Shown in pieces: positions 18,524 to 26,051 of a stretch of DNA of 64,000 bases (the first letter of the stretch is position 1; each line of letters begins with the position of its first letter). Origin of the DNA: Homoserinimonas sp. Its GTDB lineage: Bacteria > Actinomycetota > Actinomycetes > Actinomycetales > Microbacteriaceae. The notes beneath the pieces are model-generated. The model was given only the letters and a program-made list of their open reading frames with translations, had not been told where the DNA came from and made no database searches. The DNA is taken from contig JAMLGP010000001.1 in assembly GCA_023957835.1 (NCBI GenBank), positions 1,791,575 through 1,855,574 of the forward strand, read 5' to 3'. The position numbers and the translations under genes were made by a program.

Positions 18524-20197
18524 TCAGGGAATTATTGGTACCAGCAGTGAGGAGCCGCTCTCACCGCCCCAGTGCACTTCGCAGGTTCCACGCGGACTTG
18601 CTTCATACCAGGCCGGAAAGTGGCCGGTAAGCGGATTGTGCGGCGCGAGCCAGCGCCCGGCGATTACGAGTCGGAGGGTGTCGCCGGCTCGAAACAGCGT
18701 CGAAGAAGAGCTCAATGCGATCTGTACCGGGACCGATTCGCCAGGACTAAGTGGCTCGAGAGTGTCGAGGCTTGGAACCGGAGCGAACTCTGTTGAAAGC
18801 TCGGGATCGATCCTTCGCAGGGCAAGTCGCTGCCAGCCGACGGCGATCCGGTCTCGGCCATAGCCGTAGGAGCCTTCAAACGGAACATACTTTCCATCGG
18901 TCCACTTTTCGATCCCTGCGAAGAGGTTTGCATCCTCTGCCCCCTTGAGAGAGACGGAAAGCTTGAGGCTCGCCGGGCCGCTCAGTTCGGTGTCACGATC
19001 GAACCGATAGTCGAAGGAAAGCCCGTTCCGGCGGGAGCGAAACCTGGCCGTGCCGCCGTTCGAAGCCGCCGCGGCCACGAGCGCCCCATCCTCTCCAAGG
19101 TAAAGCCGCGTCCAGTTTGTCCTCGCGAGAGGCCACTCCTTCTCCTCGCGCACTTCGGCAATGACGTCTCGACTTTCTCGGACTTCAAGCCTGACTCTTG
19201 GAGGCGGCGGAGCATCCGAACCCTTGAGATAGCGGTCGAAGAAGTCGAGCTGAACCTGTTTGGCTTCTTCACCGTAGAAGGTCGCCCACTTTCCGCCGCG
19301 GTGGGTCCAGGCGAACTTTTCGGCCGAAGATGCTCTCTCAAACGCCCGCCACGAGCCGCGACTGTGCAGATTGTGGTCGGAGAAGCTCGTGCAAACGAGC
19401 ATCGGCACCTCGATCTTCTCGAGTGCGGGCGCCAGTGCCTTCCACCAATCGTCCCTCAGTGGATGCTCGTCCCGCTCCCTCGACATGTTCGCGGCCATGC
19501 GGACCGTGCGACCGACTCCGCGCAACCACAGACTGGTGAAGCCCCGCTCGATGACTCCACCGGGTGCGAAGAAGTCCCGGTAGGCGTCGGTGAAACCTTC
19601 CCAGGGGCAAATTGCCTTGAGTGCAGCCGGCTGTAGCGCGGCTGCCTTGAATTGGGTGATTGCGAGATAGGAGACCCCGAGCATCCCAACCGCTCCAGTC
19701 GACCAGGGCTGCGAGCCGGCCCACTGGATCAGGTCGAAAACATCCTCGCCTTCCTGATCTGAGAGCAGTGAGGCTTTGCCCTCCGACGTGCCGGCTCCTC
19801 GAAGATCGGCATTCACGACCGCATAACCCTTGGAAGTCCACCACGCGGGATCCGGAGCCTCCCAGCCGGTTTCGCTTGAGAACGAAACCTCGGTCGGCTG
19901 GCGCATGAGCCGATACTGAAAATTCGGCTTCCAGGAATTCCTGCGGTGCTTAGGCAGTGTGGCGTCCTTGCCGTAGGGGTGTGCAGAGAGAATCACGGGG
20001 AACGGACCGTCTCCGTCAGGCAGATAGACATTGACGCGGAGCTTCGTACCGTCTCGGGTCGCCACTGGCAAATCGGACAGTTTGCGCATTTCAGGAGGAA
20101 CATCGGTAACCCTGACCGGCGGGTGCAGGACGAGACCGATTCTTTGCTTTGCGTATTCGCGTGCTCCCGGTCGCTTCCAGGGCCGATCGATCGTCAT
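18524..20197 (-). CDS. CocE/NonD-family alpha/beta hydrolase (X-Pro dipeptidyl-peptidase S15-like)
   Basis: A 557-residue hydrolase of the CocE/S15 class. An alpha/beta-hydrolase core (~40-300) carries the nucleophile S176 in GVSY, a probable acid in CTSFSDHNLHS and a probable histidine in WTHRGGKW. A C-terminal jelly-roll domain (~330-557) ends with LRLVIAGRWLAPHNP. The family hydrolyses esters or acyl-prolyl bonds; the substrate is not predictable. ATG 20197 is preferred because GGAGGAG precedes it; no signal peptide is seen. A TetR regulator is divergent and a palindromic operator lies between them, so it is likely inducible. Confidence 0.88.
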   Translation of the reverse strand: MTIDRPWKRPGAREYAKQRIGLVLHPPVRVTDVPPEMRKLSDLPVATRDGTKLRVNVYLPDGDGPFPVILSAHPYGKDATLPKHRRNSWKPNFQYRLMRQPTEVSFSSETGWEAPDPAWWTSKGYAVVNADLRGAGTSEGKASLLSDQEGEDVFDLIQWAGSQPWSTGAVGMLGVSYLAITQFKAAALQPAALKAICPWEGFTDAYRDFFAPGGVIERGFTSLWLRGVGRTVRMAANMSRERDEHPLRDDWWKALAPALEKIEVPMLVCTSFSDHNLHSRGSWRAFERASSAEKFAWTHRGGKWATFYGEEAKQVQLDFFDRYLKGSDAPPPPRVRLEVRESRDVIAEVREEKEWPLARTNWTRLYLGEDGALVAAAASNGGTARFRSRRNGLSFDYRFDRDTELSGPASLKLSVSLKGAEDANLFAGIEKWTDGKYVPFEGSYGYGRDRIAVGWQRLALRRIDPELSTEFAPVPSLDTLEPLSPGESVPVQIALSSSSTLFRAGDTLRLVIAGRWLAPHNPLTGHFPAWYEASPRGTCEVHWGGESGSSLLVPIIP

Positions 20198-20303
20198 TTC
20201 TCCTCCAGACTTAGAATTCTCATGGCTTTGAATCAAAGATCCTTTTCGACGAACCCTGCGGTGGGCGATATCAAAACCAAGGATTAGAACTACATTCAAT
20301 AGC

Positions 20304-20322
20304 TTTAGAGTCTCACTCTAAA
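20304..20322. promoter_or_regulatory. Palindromic operator between hydrolase and TetR regulator
   Basis: TTTAGAGT-CTC-ACTCTAAA is a perfect 8-bp inverted repeat with a 3-bp centre in the intergenic region of the divergent pair. It covers the expected -35 position of the regulator, whose -10 would be TATGCT at 20331-20336. This fits TetR autoregulation. Confidence 0.7.
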
Positions 20323-20343
20323 ACATCGGATATGCTTTTGTCC

Positions 20344-20967
20344 ATGACAACCTCCCGTCAGAAGCTAACCGGAGAGCGAATTCGTTCCGAAACCAGGCGG
20401 GTGCTGCTGGGGGCCGCAGCCGCCGAGTTCGAGTCAATCGGCTACCTGAAAACAACGGTTGCAAACATCGCGAAGCGAGCCGGGGTCACCGTCCAGACTC
20501 TCTATCTGGCGTGGGGAAGCAAGCGCGAACTGTTGCGGGCCTACCTAAGCAATCAGCTTGTGGGTGACGACGATCCGACTGTTCACTTTCAGAAGGAGCT
20601 TGAAGATGCAAAGCCCCTCACGGCTGAAGATGCTCTGGAGCGGATCGTCACGATCTTCGTCGAAGCTGCCAGCCGCGCCTCAAAAGCATGGCGAATCTAC
20701 AGGGATGCCGCCCCGATTGATCCGGAAATCGCCGAGGACTGGCACCAGCTTCAGACCAGGCGCCTGGGAACACTGCGCGCTTTGGTCTCAAAGTTGCCGA
20801 AGGAGGCAGTTAGGAGAGGTTTGACTGAGGAAAATCTCGCCGACACGGTTTGGGCGATTGCCAGCCCGGACAGTTACATCCTGCTTCTGGACTACGGCGG
20901 TTACGATCCTGCCAGATATCAGACCTGGCTCACCGATACGCTCAAAGCCGCAATCCTCGATAGGTAG
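20344..20967 (+). CDS. TetR/AcrR-family transcriptional regulator
   Basis: A 207-residue regulator with an N-terminal TetR helix-turn-helix (~12-60): AAAAEFESIGYLKTTVANIA and KRAGVTVQTLYLAWGSKREL. The C-terminal ligand domain is unassigned. ATG 20344 sits 7 nt after a TATGCT box with no ribosome-binding site, so a leaderless start is likely; ATG 20332 is possible. It is divergent from the CocE-like hydrolase across a perfect palindrome, its probable operator. A Nudix gene starts 9 bp after its stop and is probably co-transcribed. Confidence 0.9.
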   Translation: MTTSRQKLTGERIRSETRRVLLGAAAAEFESIGYLKTTVANIAKRAGVTVQTLYLAWGSKRELLRAYLSNQLVGDDDPTVHFQKELEDAKPLTAEDALERIVTIFVEAASRASKAWRIYRDAAPIDPEIAEDWHQLQTRRLGTLRALVSKLPKEAVRRGLTEENLADTVWAIASPDSYILLLDYGGYDPARYQTWLTDTLKAAILDR

Positions 20968-20976
20968 GGTAGCCAG

Positions 20977-21411
20977 GTGGACATTCGAATCGCCGCCTAC
21001 TGCATCGTGATCCGGGATGGACGAATCCTGCTTTCACATTGGAAGGAAGCGGGACTAGCTGCATGGACTCTCCCGGGAGGAGGACTGGAGCCCGGCGAAG
21101 ACCCTGCGGATGCCGCACGCCGGGAGGTCGAGGAGGAGACCGGCTACACGGTCAAATTAGGCGAATTGATCGGTATCGACTCTCGTGTCGTGCCTGCAGA
21201 AGATCGGCTTCGAGGCGGCAACGGTCCCATGCACGCCCTGAGGATCGTATATCGGGCAGAAGTGATCGGCGGCGAGTTGCGCAACCAAATTGATGGAAGC
21301 ACCGACGAAGCGAACTGGTTTGAGTTGGCAGAAGTTCGATCGTTGAAGAAGGTCGCACTGGTTGACATCGGACTCCAATTTGCCGGCGAGGGGCCGCGCG
21401 GCCTCGTCTGA
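20977..21411 (+). CDS. Nudix hydrolase
   Basis: A 144-residue Nudix protein with a complete Nudix box GGGLEPGEDPADAARREVEEETGY split here as GG(x5)E...REVEEETG, the Mg2+-binding helix that cleaves nucleoside-diphosphate-linked substrates. The substrate is unknown. GTG 20977 is preceded by GGTAGGG. Its position directly after the TetR gene suggests the same regulon, perhaps detoxification or housecleaning. Confidence 0.9.
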   Translation: MDIRIAAYCIVIRDGRILLSHWKEAGLAAWTLPGGGLEPGEDPADAARREVEEETGYTVKLGELIGIDSRVVPAEDRLRGGNGPMHALRIVYRAEVIGGELRNQIDGSTDEANWFELAEVRSLKKVALVDIGLQFAGEGPRGLV

Positions 21412-21539
21412 AAGAACTTGCGATAGCTGTCTTGGCGAGAGTAAAGTCCACAACGGCCCGCCGGAACTACCGACGAACTGGAAGAAACAATTGGGCCGAC
21501 CACACCCTGAGCGCGGCCGGCGCAAGGGAAGGGTCTCTT

Positions 21540-22004
21540 ATGAGTCAAACTCAAACATCAACCTCAACCGCTCCCGGCACAGTCGCCGGATGGCGAATCA
21601 CCTGCGATGCAATCTTCAAGTGGGTGGCTTTGCTTGCCCTGATTTGCAGCCTCGTGCAGGTGGCTTTGGCAGCACTCGGCTTCTGGGGAGCAGAAGAAAA
21701 GCCGGGAGATCAGGCATGGGGAATGGCGGCATTCGAACCGCACGCCATCATGGGGATGGTCCTCTACGGACTGGCCGCCCTGCTATTCGTCCTTGGCATT
21801 CTGGCCAGATCCAACTGGAAGGTGTGGTTGATCCCACTCGTGCTCTTCGGGCTGCTCTACTTCGTTCAGGGACTGCTTGTCGGGCTCGGATTCGAAGTCA
21901 GCAAGTGGTACGGCTTCCTGCATGCACTAGACGGCACGCTGATAATAGCGGCATTGGCCTGGCTATATCTTGATCGGCTGCGCCACCCGCTGCGAAACAG
22001 CTAG
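21540..22004 (+). CDS. Four-helix integral membrane protein (possibly DUF6220-like)
   Basis: A 154-residue protein with four predicted transmembrane helices (about 24-48, 68-90, 98-118 and 128-148) and a short polar N-terminus rich in Thr/Ser. Short loops and histidines (EPHAIMG, FLHALDG) recall small actinobacterial DUF6220-type proteins, but this is a tentative match. ATG 21540 has GGGAAGGG upstream. It ends with a CTAG overlap against the convergent next gene. Confidence 0.7.
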   Translation: MSQTQTSTSTAPGTVAGWRITCDAIFKWVALLALICSLVQVALAALGFWGAEEKPGDQAWGMAAFEPHAIMGMVLYGLAALLFVLGILARSNWKVWLIPLVLFGLLYFVQGLLVGLGFEVSKWYGFLHALDGTLIIAALAWLYLDRLRHPLRNS

Positions 22005-22534
22005 TCGCTCTCTGGCGATTCTTCCTCGTCGGCAACCCACAGCTCGTCGTCCGCACGGAGAGTCTGCCAGGCAGCATAGGCAACCCCTGCGGCGGCCACG
22101 ACACCGACTCCAATGAGGAAATACCGCAATGCGCCGCCTGACTTAGCGGGCGGGGCTGCCTTGACCGGAGCCTTGGCTACTTTGCCGAGGGCTTCGCGCA
22201 CCTTCGGGTTCTTTACAACTTCCAGAGCTGCGAGGGCTGTACCCAGCGCTGAAGAGACGGCCGGAAGAAGGTCCCGGCTGACCTTGCGGCTGGTCGCGTC
22301 CGCAAACTGCCTGCCAGCTTCAAAACCGCTTTCCACTCCTGGCCGGATTTTCGACTCGTAGACATCCCGAACTCGAGGCATTACCTCTTCTCGGCTGACG
22401 TTGGCCAGCTGGCGCCTGGCTTCACGAACAACTTTCGTCGCGTGCTCGAGCACGTCCTTCTGGTCTTCCCACAGATCTGCGGCACCACGCTTCAATTTGG
22501 CCAACTCTCGCTGTCTCTTTCTGGAAAGTCCCAT
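22001..22534 (-). CDS. Conserved actinobacterial coiled-coil/membrane-anchored protein
   Basis: A 177-residue protein of unknown function. A basic, helical N-terminal half (KRQRELAKLKRGAADLWEDQ, then REARRQLANVSREE) precedes an Ala/Pro/Lys-rich segment, one transmembrane helix (about 137-158, YFLIGVGVVAAAGVAYAAW) and an acidic tail. Similar proteins occur in Actinobacteria, sometimes loosely annotated. ATG 22534 has GGAGG with 6-nt spacing; ATG 22537 directly upstream is less well spaced. An 8-bp inverted repeat lies in the leader. It overlaps the convergent upstream gene by 4 bp. Confidence 0.75.
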   Translation of the reverse strand: MGLSRKRQRELAKLKRGAADLWEDQKDVLEHATKVVREARRQLANVSREEVMPRVRDVYESKIRPGVESGFEAGRQFADATSRKVSRDLLPAVSSALGTALAALEVVKNPKVREALGKVAKAPVKAAPPAKSGGALRYFLIGVGVVAAAGVAYAAWQTLRADDELWVADEEESPESD

Positions 22535-22545
22535 CATTCACCTCC

Positions 22546-22589
22546 GTGCGGCAGGTCGGACATTCTTATCCAATCTTCCCATGCCGCAC
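22546..22589 (-). repeat. Inverted repeat in leader, next to the ribosome-binding site
   Basis: GTGCGGCA / TGCCGCAC (22546-22553 and 22582-22589) form a perfect 8-bp stem with a 28-nt loop, immediately before the GGAGG of the leftward gene. It may affect translation or be a promoter-region dyad. Confidence 0.4.
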
Positions 22590-22669
22590 GACAAGCCAAC
22601 ATGGTGGGACTGAACGAAACCTGAATCCGACGCGAGCCCGGATACCTCCCTGTATGAAACAATTGACGG

Positions 22670-23209
22670 ATGCCAGCAGCTACCCACAAAGCAACCATCC
22701 ACACCAACCTCGGCGATATCTCGGTCAACCTTCTCGCCAACCATGCCCCTCGCACAGTGGCGAACTTTATCGGCCTCGCGACCGGAACTATTGAGTGGCT
22801 TGATCCTGCGACGAGGCAGATGACGAATCGTCCGCTCTATGACGGTGTGATCTTCCACCGGATTATTGATGACTTCATGATTCAGGGAGGGGACCCGCTG
22901 GGTCAGGGAATCGGCGGACCGGGGTATCAGTTCGACGATGAGATTCACCCCGAATTGAACTTCAATGAGCCCTACGTACTGGCAATGGCAAACGCCGGAA
23001 TACAAAATGGCAAGGGCACCAACGGTTCCCAGTTCTTCATCACTACGGTTCCAACTAAATGGCTGCAGGGAAAGCACACGATCTTCGGCCTGGTTGAAGA
23101 CGAGGACTCGAAGGCGACGGTCAAGAAGATCGAATCGGTTAAGAAGGATCAGAGAGATCGTCCGATCGAGCCGGTAGTCATCCAGAGCATAGACATTCAG
23201 GAACTCTAG
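22670..23209 (+). CDS. Cyclophilin-type peptidyl-prolyl cis-trans isomerase
   Basis: A 179-residue cytoplasmic cyclophilin catalysing proline isomerisation. It shows VIFHRIIDDFMIQGGDP (catalytic Arg in FHR), GTNGSQFFITT and KHTIFGLV, all family hallmarks. There is no signal peptide. The ATG at 22670 lacks a ribosome-binding site, and an AACAAT box 6 nt upstream suggests a leaderless start. Its place just before rhomboid and crgA is conserved in Actinobacteria. Confidence 0.95.
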   Translation: MPAATHKATIHTNLGDISVNLLANHAPRTVANFIGLATGTIEWLDPATRQMTNRPLYDGVIFHRIIDDFMIQGGDPLGQGIGGPGYQFDDEIHPELNFNEPYVLAMANAGIQNGKGTNGSQFFITTVPTKWLQGKHTIFGLVEDEDSKATVKKIESVKKDQRDRPIEPVVIQSIDIQEL

Positions 23210-23225
23210 ACACCGGAATCCCTAA

Positions 23226-24071
23226 GTGAGCGACGCTTCCGAAAACCCTGACAACTACTGCTACCGGCACCCTAAGCGGCAGAGCTTTGTGCTTTGCCAG
23301 AGGTGCGGTCGAACAATTTGCAGCGATTGCCAGACTCCGGCAGCAGTCGGGGTGCACTGCCCGGAGTGCATGAAGGAAGCCAGAGCCTCAGCCCCCCGCA
23401 CAAAGCCCGCTGTTGTGACGGCTTTTCGAAGAGGAACCGAAGCACCGGTAGTCACCTGGACCATCATCGGGATTTGCATCGTGGTCTATATCGCCCAACT
23501 AGTCAGTCGAGGCGCGGTTGGAGACGCGCTGTTCTACCACCCGCTGTATACCGAGACTCAGCCCTGGCGGATGATCACCTCGCTCTTTGTGCATTCCGAA
23601 AGCTCTTTTCTGCACATCATCTTCAATATGTATTCTCTGCTGGTGATTGGCCCGCTGCTGGAGCGTGCTGTAGGGCACTTGAGGTTTCTCGCCCTCTACC
23701 TGCTCAGTGGACTGGGCGGATCGATAGCGGTCCTGCTGATAGACCCGAGGATCGGGGTTTTGGGGGCTTCCGGTGCAATCTTCGGCCTGCTCGGCGCATT
23801 CTTCATCATCAACCGGCACCTAGGCGGAAACAATCTCCAGTTGCTGATTGTGATCGGATTGAACCTCGTGATCGGTTTCGTGATCCCGAACATCGCCTGG
23901 CAGGCCCACATCGGCGGCCTAATCACCGGAGGAATCGTCGCCCTGGTATACCTGCGAACCAGAAGACAGAATCAGCGGAATGAACAGATTTTGCTACTTG
24001 CAGGAGTGCTGATCGGCTTGATCGTCATAACCGTGATTGGCGTTTCAATACTGCCGAGTCGATTCGCTTGA
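23226..24071 (+). CDS. Rhomboid-family intramembrane serine protease with N-terminal zinc ribbon
   Basis: A 281-residue membrane protease. The N-terminal ~45 residues carry a B-box-like zinc site with C/H pairs (CYRHPKR, CQRCGR, CSDCQT, CPECMKE). Six or so transmembrane helices follow. The serine nucleophile is in GASGAIFG and the catalytic histidine in WQAHIGGLITGG; HSESSFLHIIFNMYSL is also typical. It cleaves membrane proteins in the lipid bilayer. GTG start, 16 bp after the cyclophilin gene, so probably the same operon. Confidence 0.93.
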   Translation: MSDASENPDNYCYRHPKRQSFVLCQRCGRTICSDCQTPAAVGVHCPECMKEARASAPRTKPAVVTAFRRGTEAPVVTWTIIGICIVVYIAQLVSRGAVGDALFYHPLYTETQPWRMITSLFVHSESSFLHIIFNMYSLLVIGPLLERAVGHLRFLALYLLSGLGGSIAVLLIDPRIGVLGASGAIFGLLGAFFIINRHLGGNNLQLLIVIGLNLVIGFVIPNIAWQAHIGGLITGGIVALVYLRTRRQNQRNEQILLLAGVLIGLIVITVIGVSILPSRFA

Positions 24072-24084
24072 CCGCAGTCGAGAG

Positions 24085-24115
24085 TTCTCCACAAACTTAT
24101 CCACAGTGGGGATAA
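24085..24115. promoter_or_regulatory. Cluster of three DnaA boxes between rhomboid and crgA
   Basis: TTCTCCACA (24085-24093, 8/9), a perfect TTATCCACA (24097-24105), and TTATCCCCA on the minus strand (24115-24107, 8/9) lie within 31 bp. The first two are tandem with a 12-bp repeat period. A 7-bp inverted repeat AATTACA / TGTAATT (24114-24131) and a 6-bp one AACCCT / AGGGTT (24136-24151) follow, the latter close to the crgA stop and possibly its terminator. Confidence 0.7.
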
Positions 24116-24155
24116 TTACAGAGTTGTAATTGTCCAACCCTCACAAGGGTTTGGT

Positions 24156-24398
24156 TCAGGACCTCCAGCGGGTGGTCATCAGGAACCCGACAAACAGGAT
24201 TCCGAAACCAACGAGAATGTTCCAGTCCTTGAGGTCTGCGACCGGCAAAGTTCCCTGACTGACGTAAAAGACGATGATCCACGCAAGCCCGAGCAACATC
24301 AGGCCGAACATGATCGGTTTGAACCAGACTGCGTTGGGGGCGTCGTCGCCAGAGCGGTGTTCTTCGGGAGCTTCGGGCTTAGATCCTGTTCTTACCAT
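24156..24398 (-). CDS. crgA: Cell division protein CrgA
   Basis: An 80-residue CrgA/WhiP protein: polar N-terminus, two transmembrane helices (about 27-47 and 58-75) joined by a short loop, and the end GFLMTTRWRS. CrgA is an actinobacterial divisome protein that binds FtsZ, FtsQ, FtsI and PBPs and modulates septation. The ATG lies 7 nt after a TAGAAT box, so the mRNA is probably leaderless. It is divergent from the sortase gene. Confidence 0.93.
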   Translation of the reverse strand: MVRTGSKPEAPEEHRSGDDAPNAVWFKPIMFGLMLLGLAWIIVFYVSQGTLPVADLKDWNILVGFGILFVGFLMTTRWRS

Positions 24399-24467
24399 GC
24401 CTTGAATTCTATCTGAGCACCGGTAAAGACTCAGACTGGGTGATTCAAAATGCTTAGAATCGAGGTT
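24399..24467. promoter_or_regulatory. Divergent leaderless promoters for crgA and the sortase gene
   Basis: Each gene has TAGAAT exactly 7 nt before its ATG: 24411-24406 on the minus strand for crgA and 24455-24460 on the plus strand for the sortase. No good ribosome-binding sites and only weak -35 elements are seen. The arrangement is a mirror image. Confidence 0.6.
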
Positions 24468-25250
24468 ATGTCCGAGCCGCCGGTTGTCACTCGCCGGAGT
24501 CTGCGCAACGCCCGCAAGAAGCGGGAGCGCAGGATCAGCATCGTCGGCATTTTCGGTGAGCTGCTCATTACCTGCGGCGTGCTCGTCTTTCTCTTTCTCG
24601 GCTGGCAGCTCTGGCTCAATGACCTGATTCTCGGTGCAGTCGACAATAAGGATGCCGCAGAGCTTTCGAAGGTCTGGGACACGACCAACAACTTCACCGA
24701 CGACGAGCCCCAGATAACGACAAAGGACTACGGAGACCCGGTCGTCAGTACTGCACCCGCGGAAGGCAAGACCTTTGCGGTCATGTACGTCCCGAGGTTC
24801 GGCAAGGATTGGGTTCGCGAGATTGCAGAAGGCACTGGCCTAACTGACGTACTAAACACTCGACGGATCGGGCACTATGACAACTCGCAAATGCCCGGGG
24901 AAATCGGCAACTTCGCGGTAGCCGCCCACCGGCTGACTTACGGCGCACCGTTTAAGGACATCAATCTCCTAAGAGCCGGAGACAAGGTGTACGTCAAGAC
25001 CGAGAAGGGCTATTACACCTACGTGGTAAGAAACCTTGAATATGTGGATCGTCATGGAGTCGGAGTACTTTACAAAGTCCCGCAGACCGAAGGAAAAGAC
25101 CCGACCGCCAGAGTCATGACGATCATGAGCTGCAATCCGGTTTGGTCCACAGCGGAGCGGATTATTGCTTATGCCGTCTATGAATCATGGCGTCCAATTA
25201 CTGCAGGGCCTCCTGCCGAAATCGCGCCGCTAGTGAATGCGAAACCCTGA
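24468..25250 (+). CDS. Class E sortase (SrtE-like)
   Basis: A 260-residue transpeptidase anchored by one N-terminal helix (about 30-50) after a basic cytoplasmic start. The catalytic residues are H154 (AAHRLTYG), C222 (IMSCNP) and R231 (AERII); the CNPVWSTAERII context is that of class E sortases, which favour LAxTG signals. A large surface protein in this window ends in LAFTG (residues 2429-2433 of the gene at 47188-54609) and is its likely substrate. I chose ATG 24468 because TAGAAT lies 7 nt upstream (leaderless); ATG 24450 would add 6 residues. The next gene overlaps its 3' end. Confidence 0.9.
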   Translation: MSEPPVVTRRSLRNARKKRERRISIVGIFGELLITCGVLVFLFLGWQLWLNDLILGAVDNKDAAELSKVWDTTNNFTDDEPQITTKDYGDPVVSTAPAEGKTFAVMYVPRFGKDWVREIAEGTGLTDVLNTRRIGHYDNSQMPGEIGNFAVAAHRLTYGAPFKDINLLRAGDKVYVKTEKGYYTYVVRNLEYVDRHGVGVLYKVPQTEGKDPTARVMTIMSCNPVWSTAERIIAYAVYESWRPITAGPPAEIAPLVNAKP

Positions 25251-25407
25251 GTTGTATGCCGCGCTTTGGAGAGTGCTTCCCGGACCCTGGTGGGTAAAAC
25301 TCTTGATCTTGCTGGTGCTGATCACCGCACTGCTGTTCTGCCTTGTCGAGTGGATTTTCCCCTGGGTAAACACTTTGCTTCCGCTGCCTGACGTGACAGT
25401 TGAATGA
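25237..25407 (+). CDS. 56-residue single-pass membrane protein
   Basis: A small ORF (begins MRNPELYAALWRVLPGPWW) with one hydrophobic helix (about 20-42) and a short tail ending PLPDVTVE. The ATG lies inside the 3' end of the sortase gene (14-bp overlap) and the stop overlaps the trpG/pabA ATG by 4 bp (ATGA), so all three are likely translationally coupled. A protein of this kind sits at this position in related Actinobacteria; its function is unknown, and a sortase-associated role is only contextual. Confidence 0.75.
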   Translation: MRNPELYAALWRVLPGPWWVKLLILLVLITALLFCLVEWIFPWVNTLLPLPDVTVE

Positions 25408-26048
25408 TGACCAGGATTTTGGTGGTCGACAATTTCGACAGCTTCGTTTACACCATTAACGGCTACTTAAGGCAGCTTGGCGCAGAGACCGTAGTGCTTC
25501 GAAACAACAATGAGCAGCTCGAGGATCCGGAAGCTGCGATCGAGTTGTATGACGGAATCCTGATTTCGCCGGGACCCGGAACCCCCGCAGAAGCAGGAGC
25601 CTCAATCCCGATTGTAAAAGCGGCGATCGAGGCGAAGAAACCTCTGCTCGGAGTGTGCCTCGGGCATCAGGCAATTGCCGAAGCCCTGGGAGGGAAGGTA
25701 GAAGTAGCAGAACAGTTGATGCACGGGAAAACTTCCAGAATCAACCACGACTCGAGTGAACTCTTCGAGTCAATCCATCAGGACTTTGCGGCTACGCGAT
25801 ACCACTCCCTCGCAGTAGTTCCGGATACTGTTCCGCAGGAACTAATTGTGACAGCCACCACCGGAGACGGAGTGATCATGGCCCTCAAGCACCGCGATGC
25901 TCCGATCTACGGAGTTCAGTTTCATCCAGAGTCTGTGCTGACCGAAGGCGGTTACCAGCTACTCGGCAACTGGCTGGCAGTTGCGGGCCTGCGGTCAGCC
26001 CGGGAACTTGCAGGAAAGTTCAACCCGCTCGGGGGAACCCTCGGTTAG
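25404..26048 (+). CDS. pabA: Anthranilate/aminodeoxychorismate synthase glutaminase subunit
   Basis: A 214-residue class I glutamine amidotransferase that releases ammonia for TrpE or PabB. Catalytic C85 is in GVCLGHQ, with the His-Glu pair in VQFHPES; ILVVDNFDSFVYTI is the usual start. No trpE or pabB is nearby, so assignment to folate (PabA) or tryptophan (TrpG) is open; the location before pknB is typical of actinobacterial copies often shared by both pathways. The start overlaps the preceding stop, and the gene ends 3 bp from the convergent pknB. Confidence 0.9.
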   Translation: MMTRILVVDNFDSFVYTINGYLRQLGAETVVLRNNNEQLEDPEAAIELYDGILISPGPGTPAEAGASIPIVKAAIEAKKPLLGVCLGHQAIAEALGGKVEVAEQLMHGKTSRINHDSSELFESIHQDFAATRYHSLAVVPDTVPQELIVTATTGDGVIMALKHRDAPIYGVQFHPESVLTEGGYQLLGNWLAVAGLRSARELAGKFNPLGGTLG

Positions 26049-26051
26049 AGC

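Noticed and set aside
20332..20343. Upstream ATG as the start of the TetR gene
   Set aside because: ATG 20344 has a TATGCT box at the leaderless distance, and the extra four residues have no conserved role. The choice is not certain.
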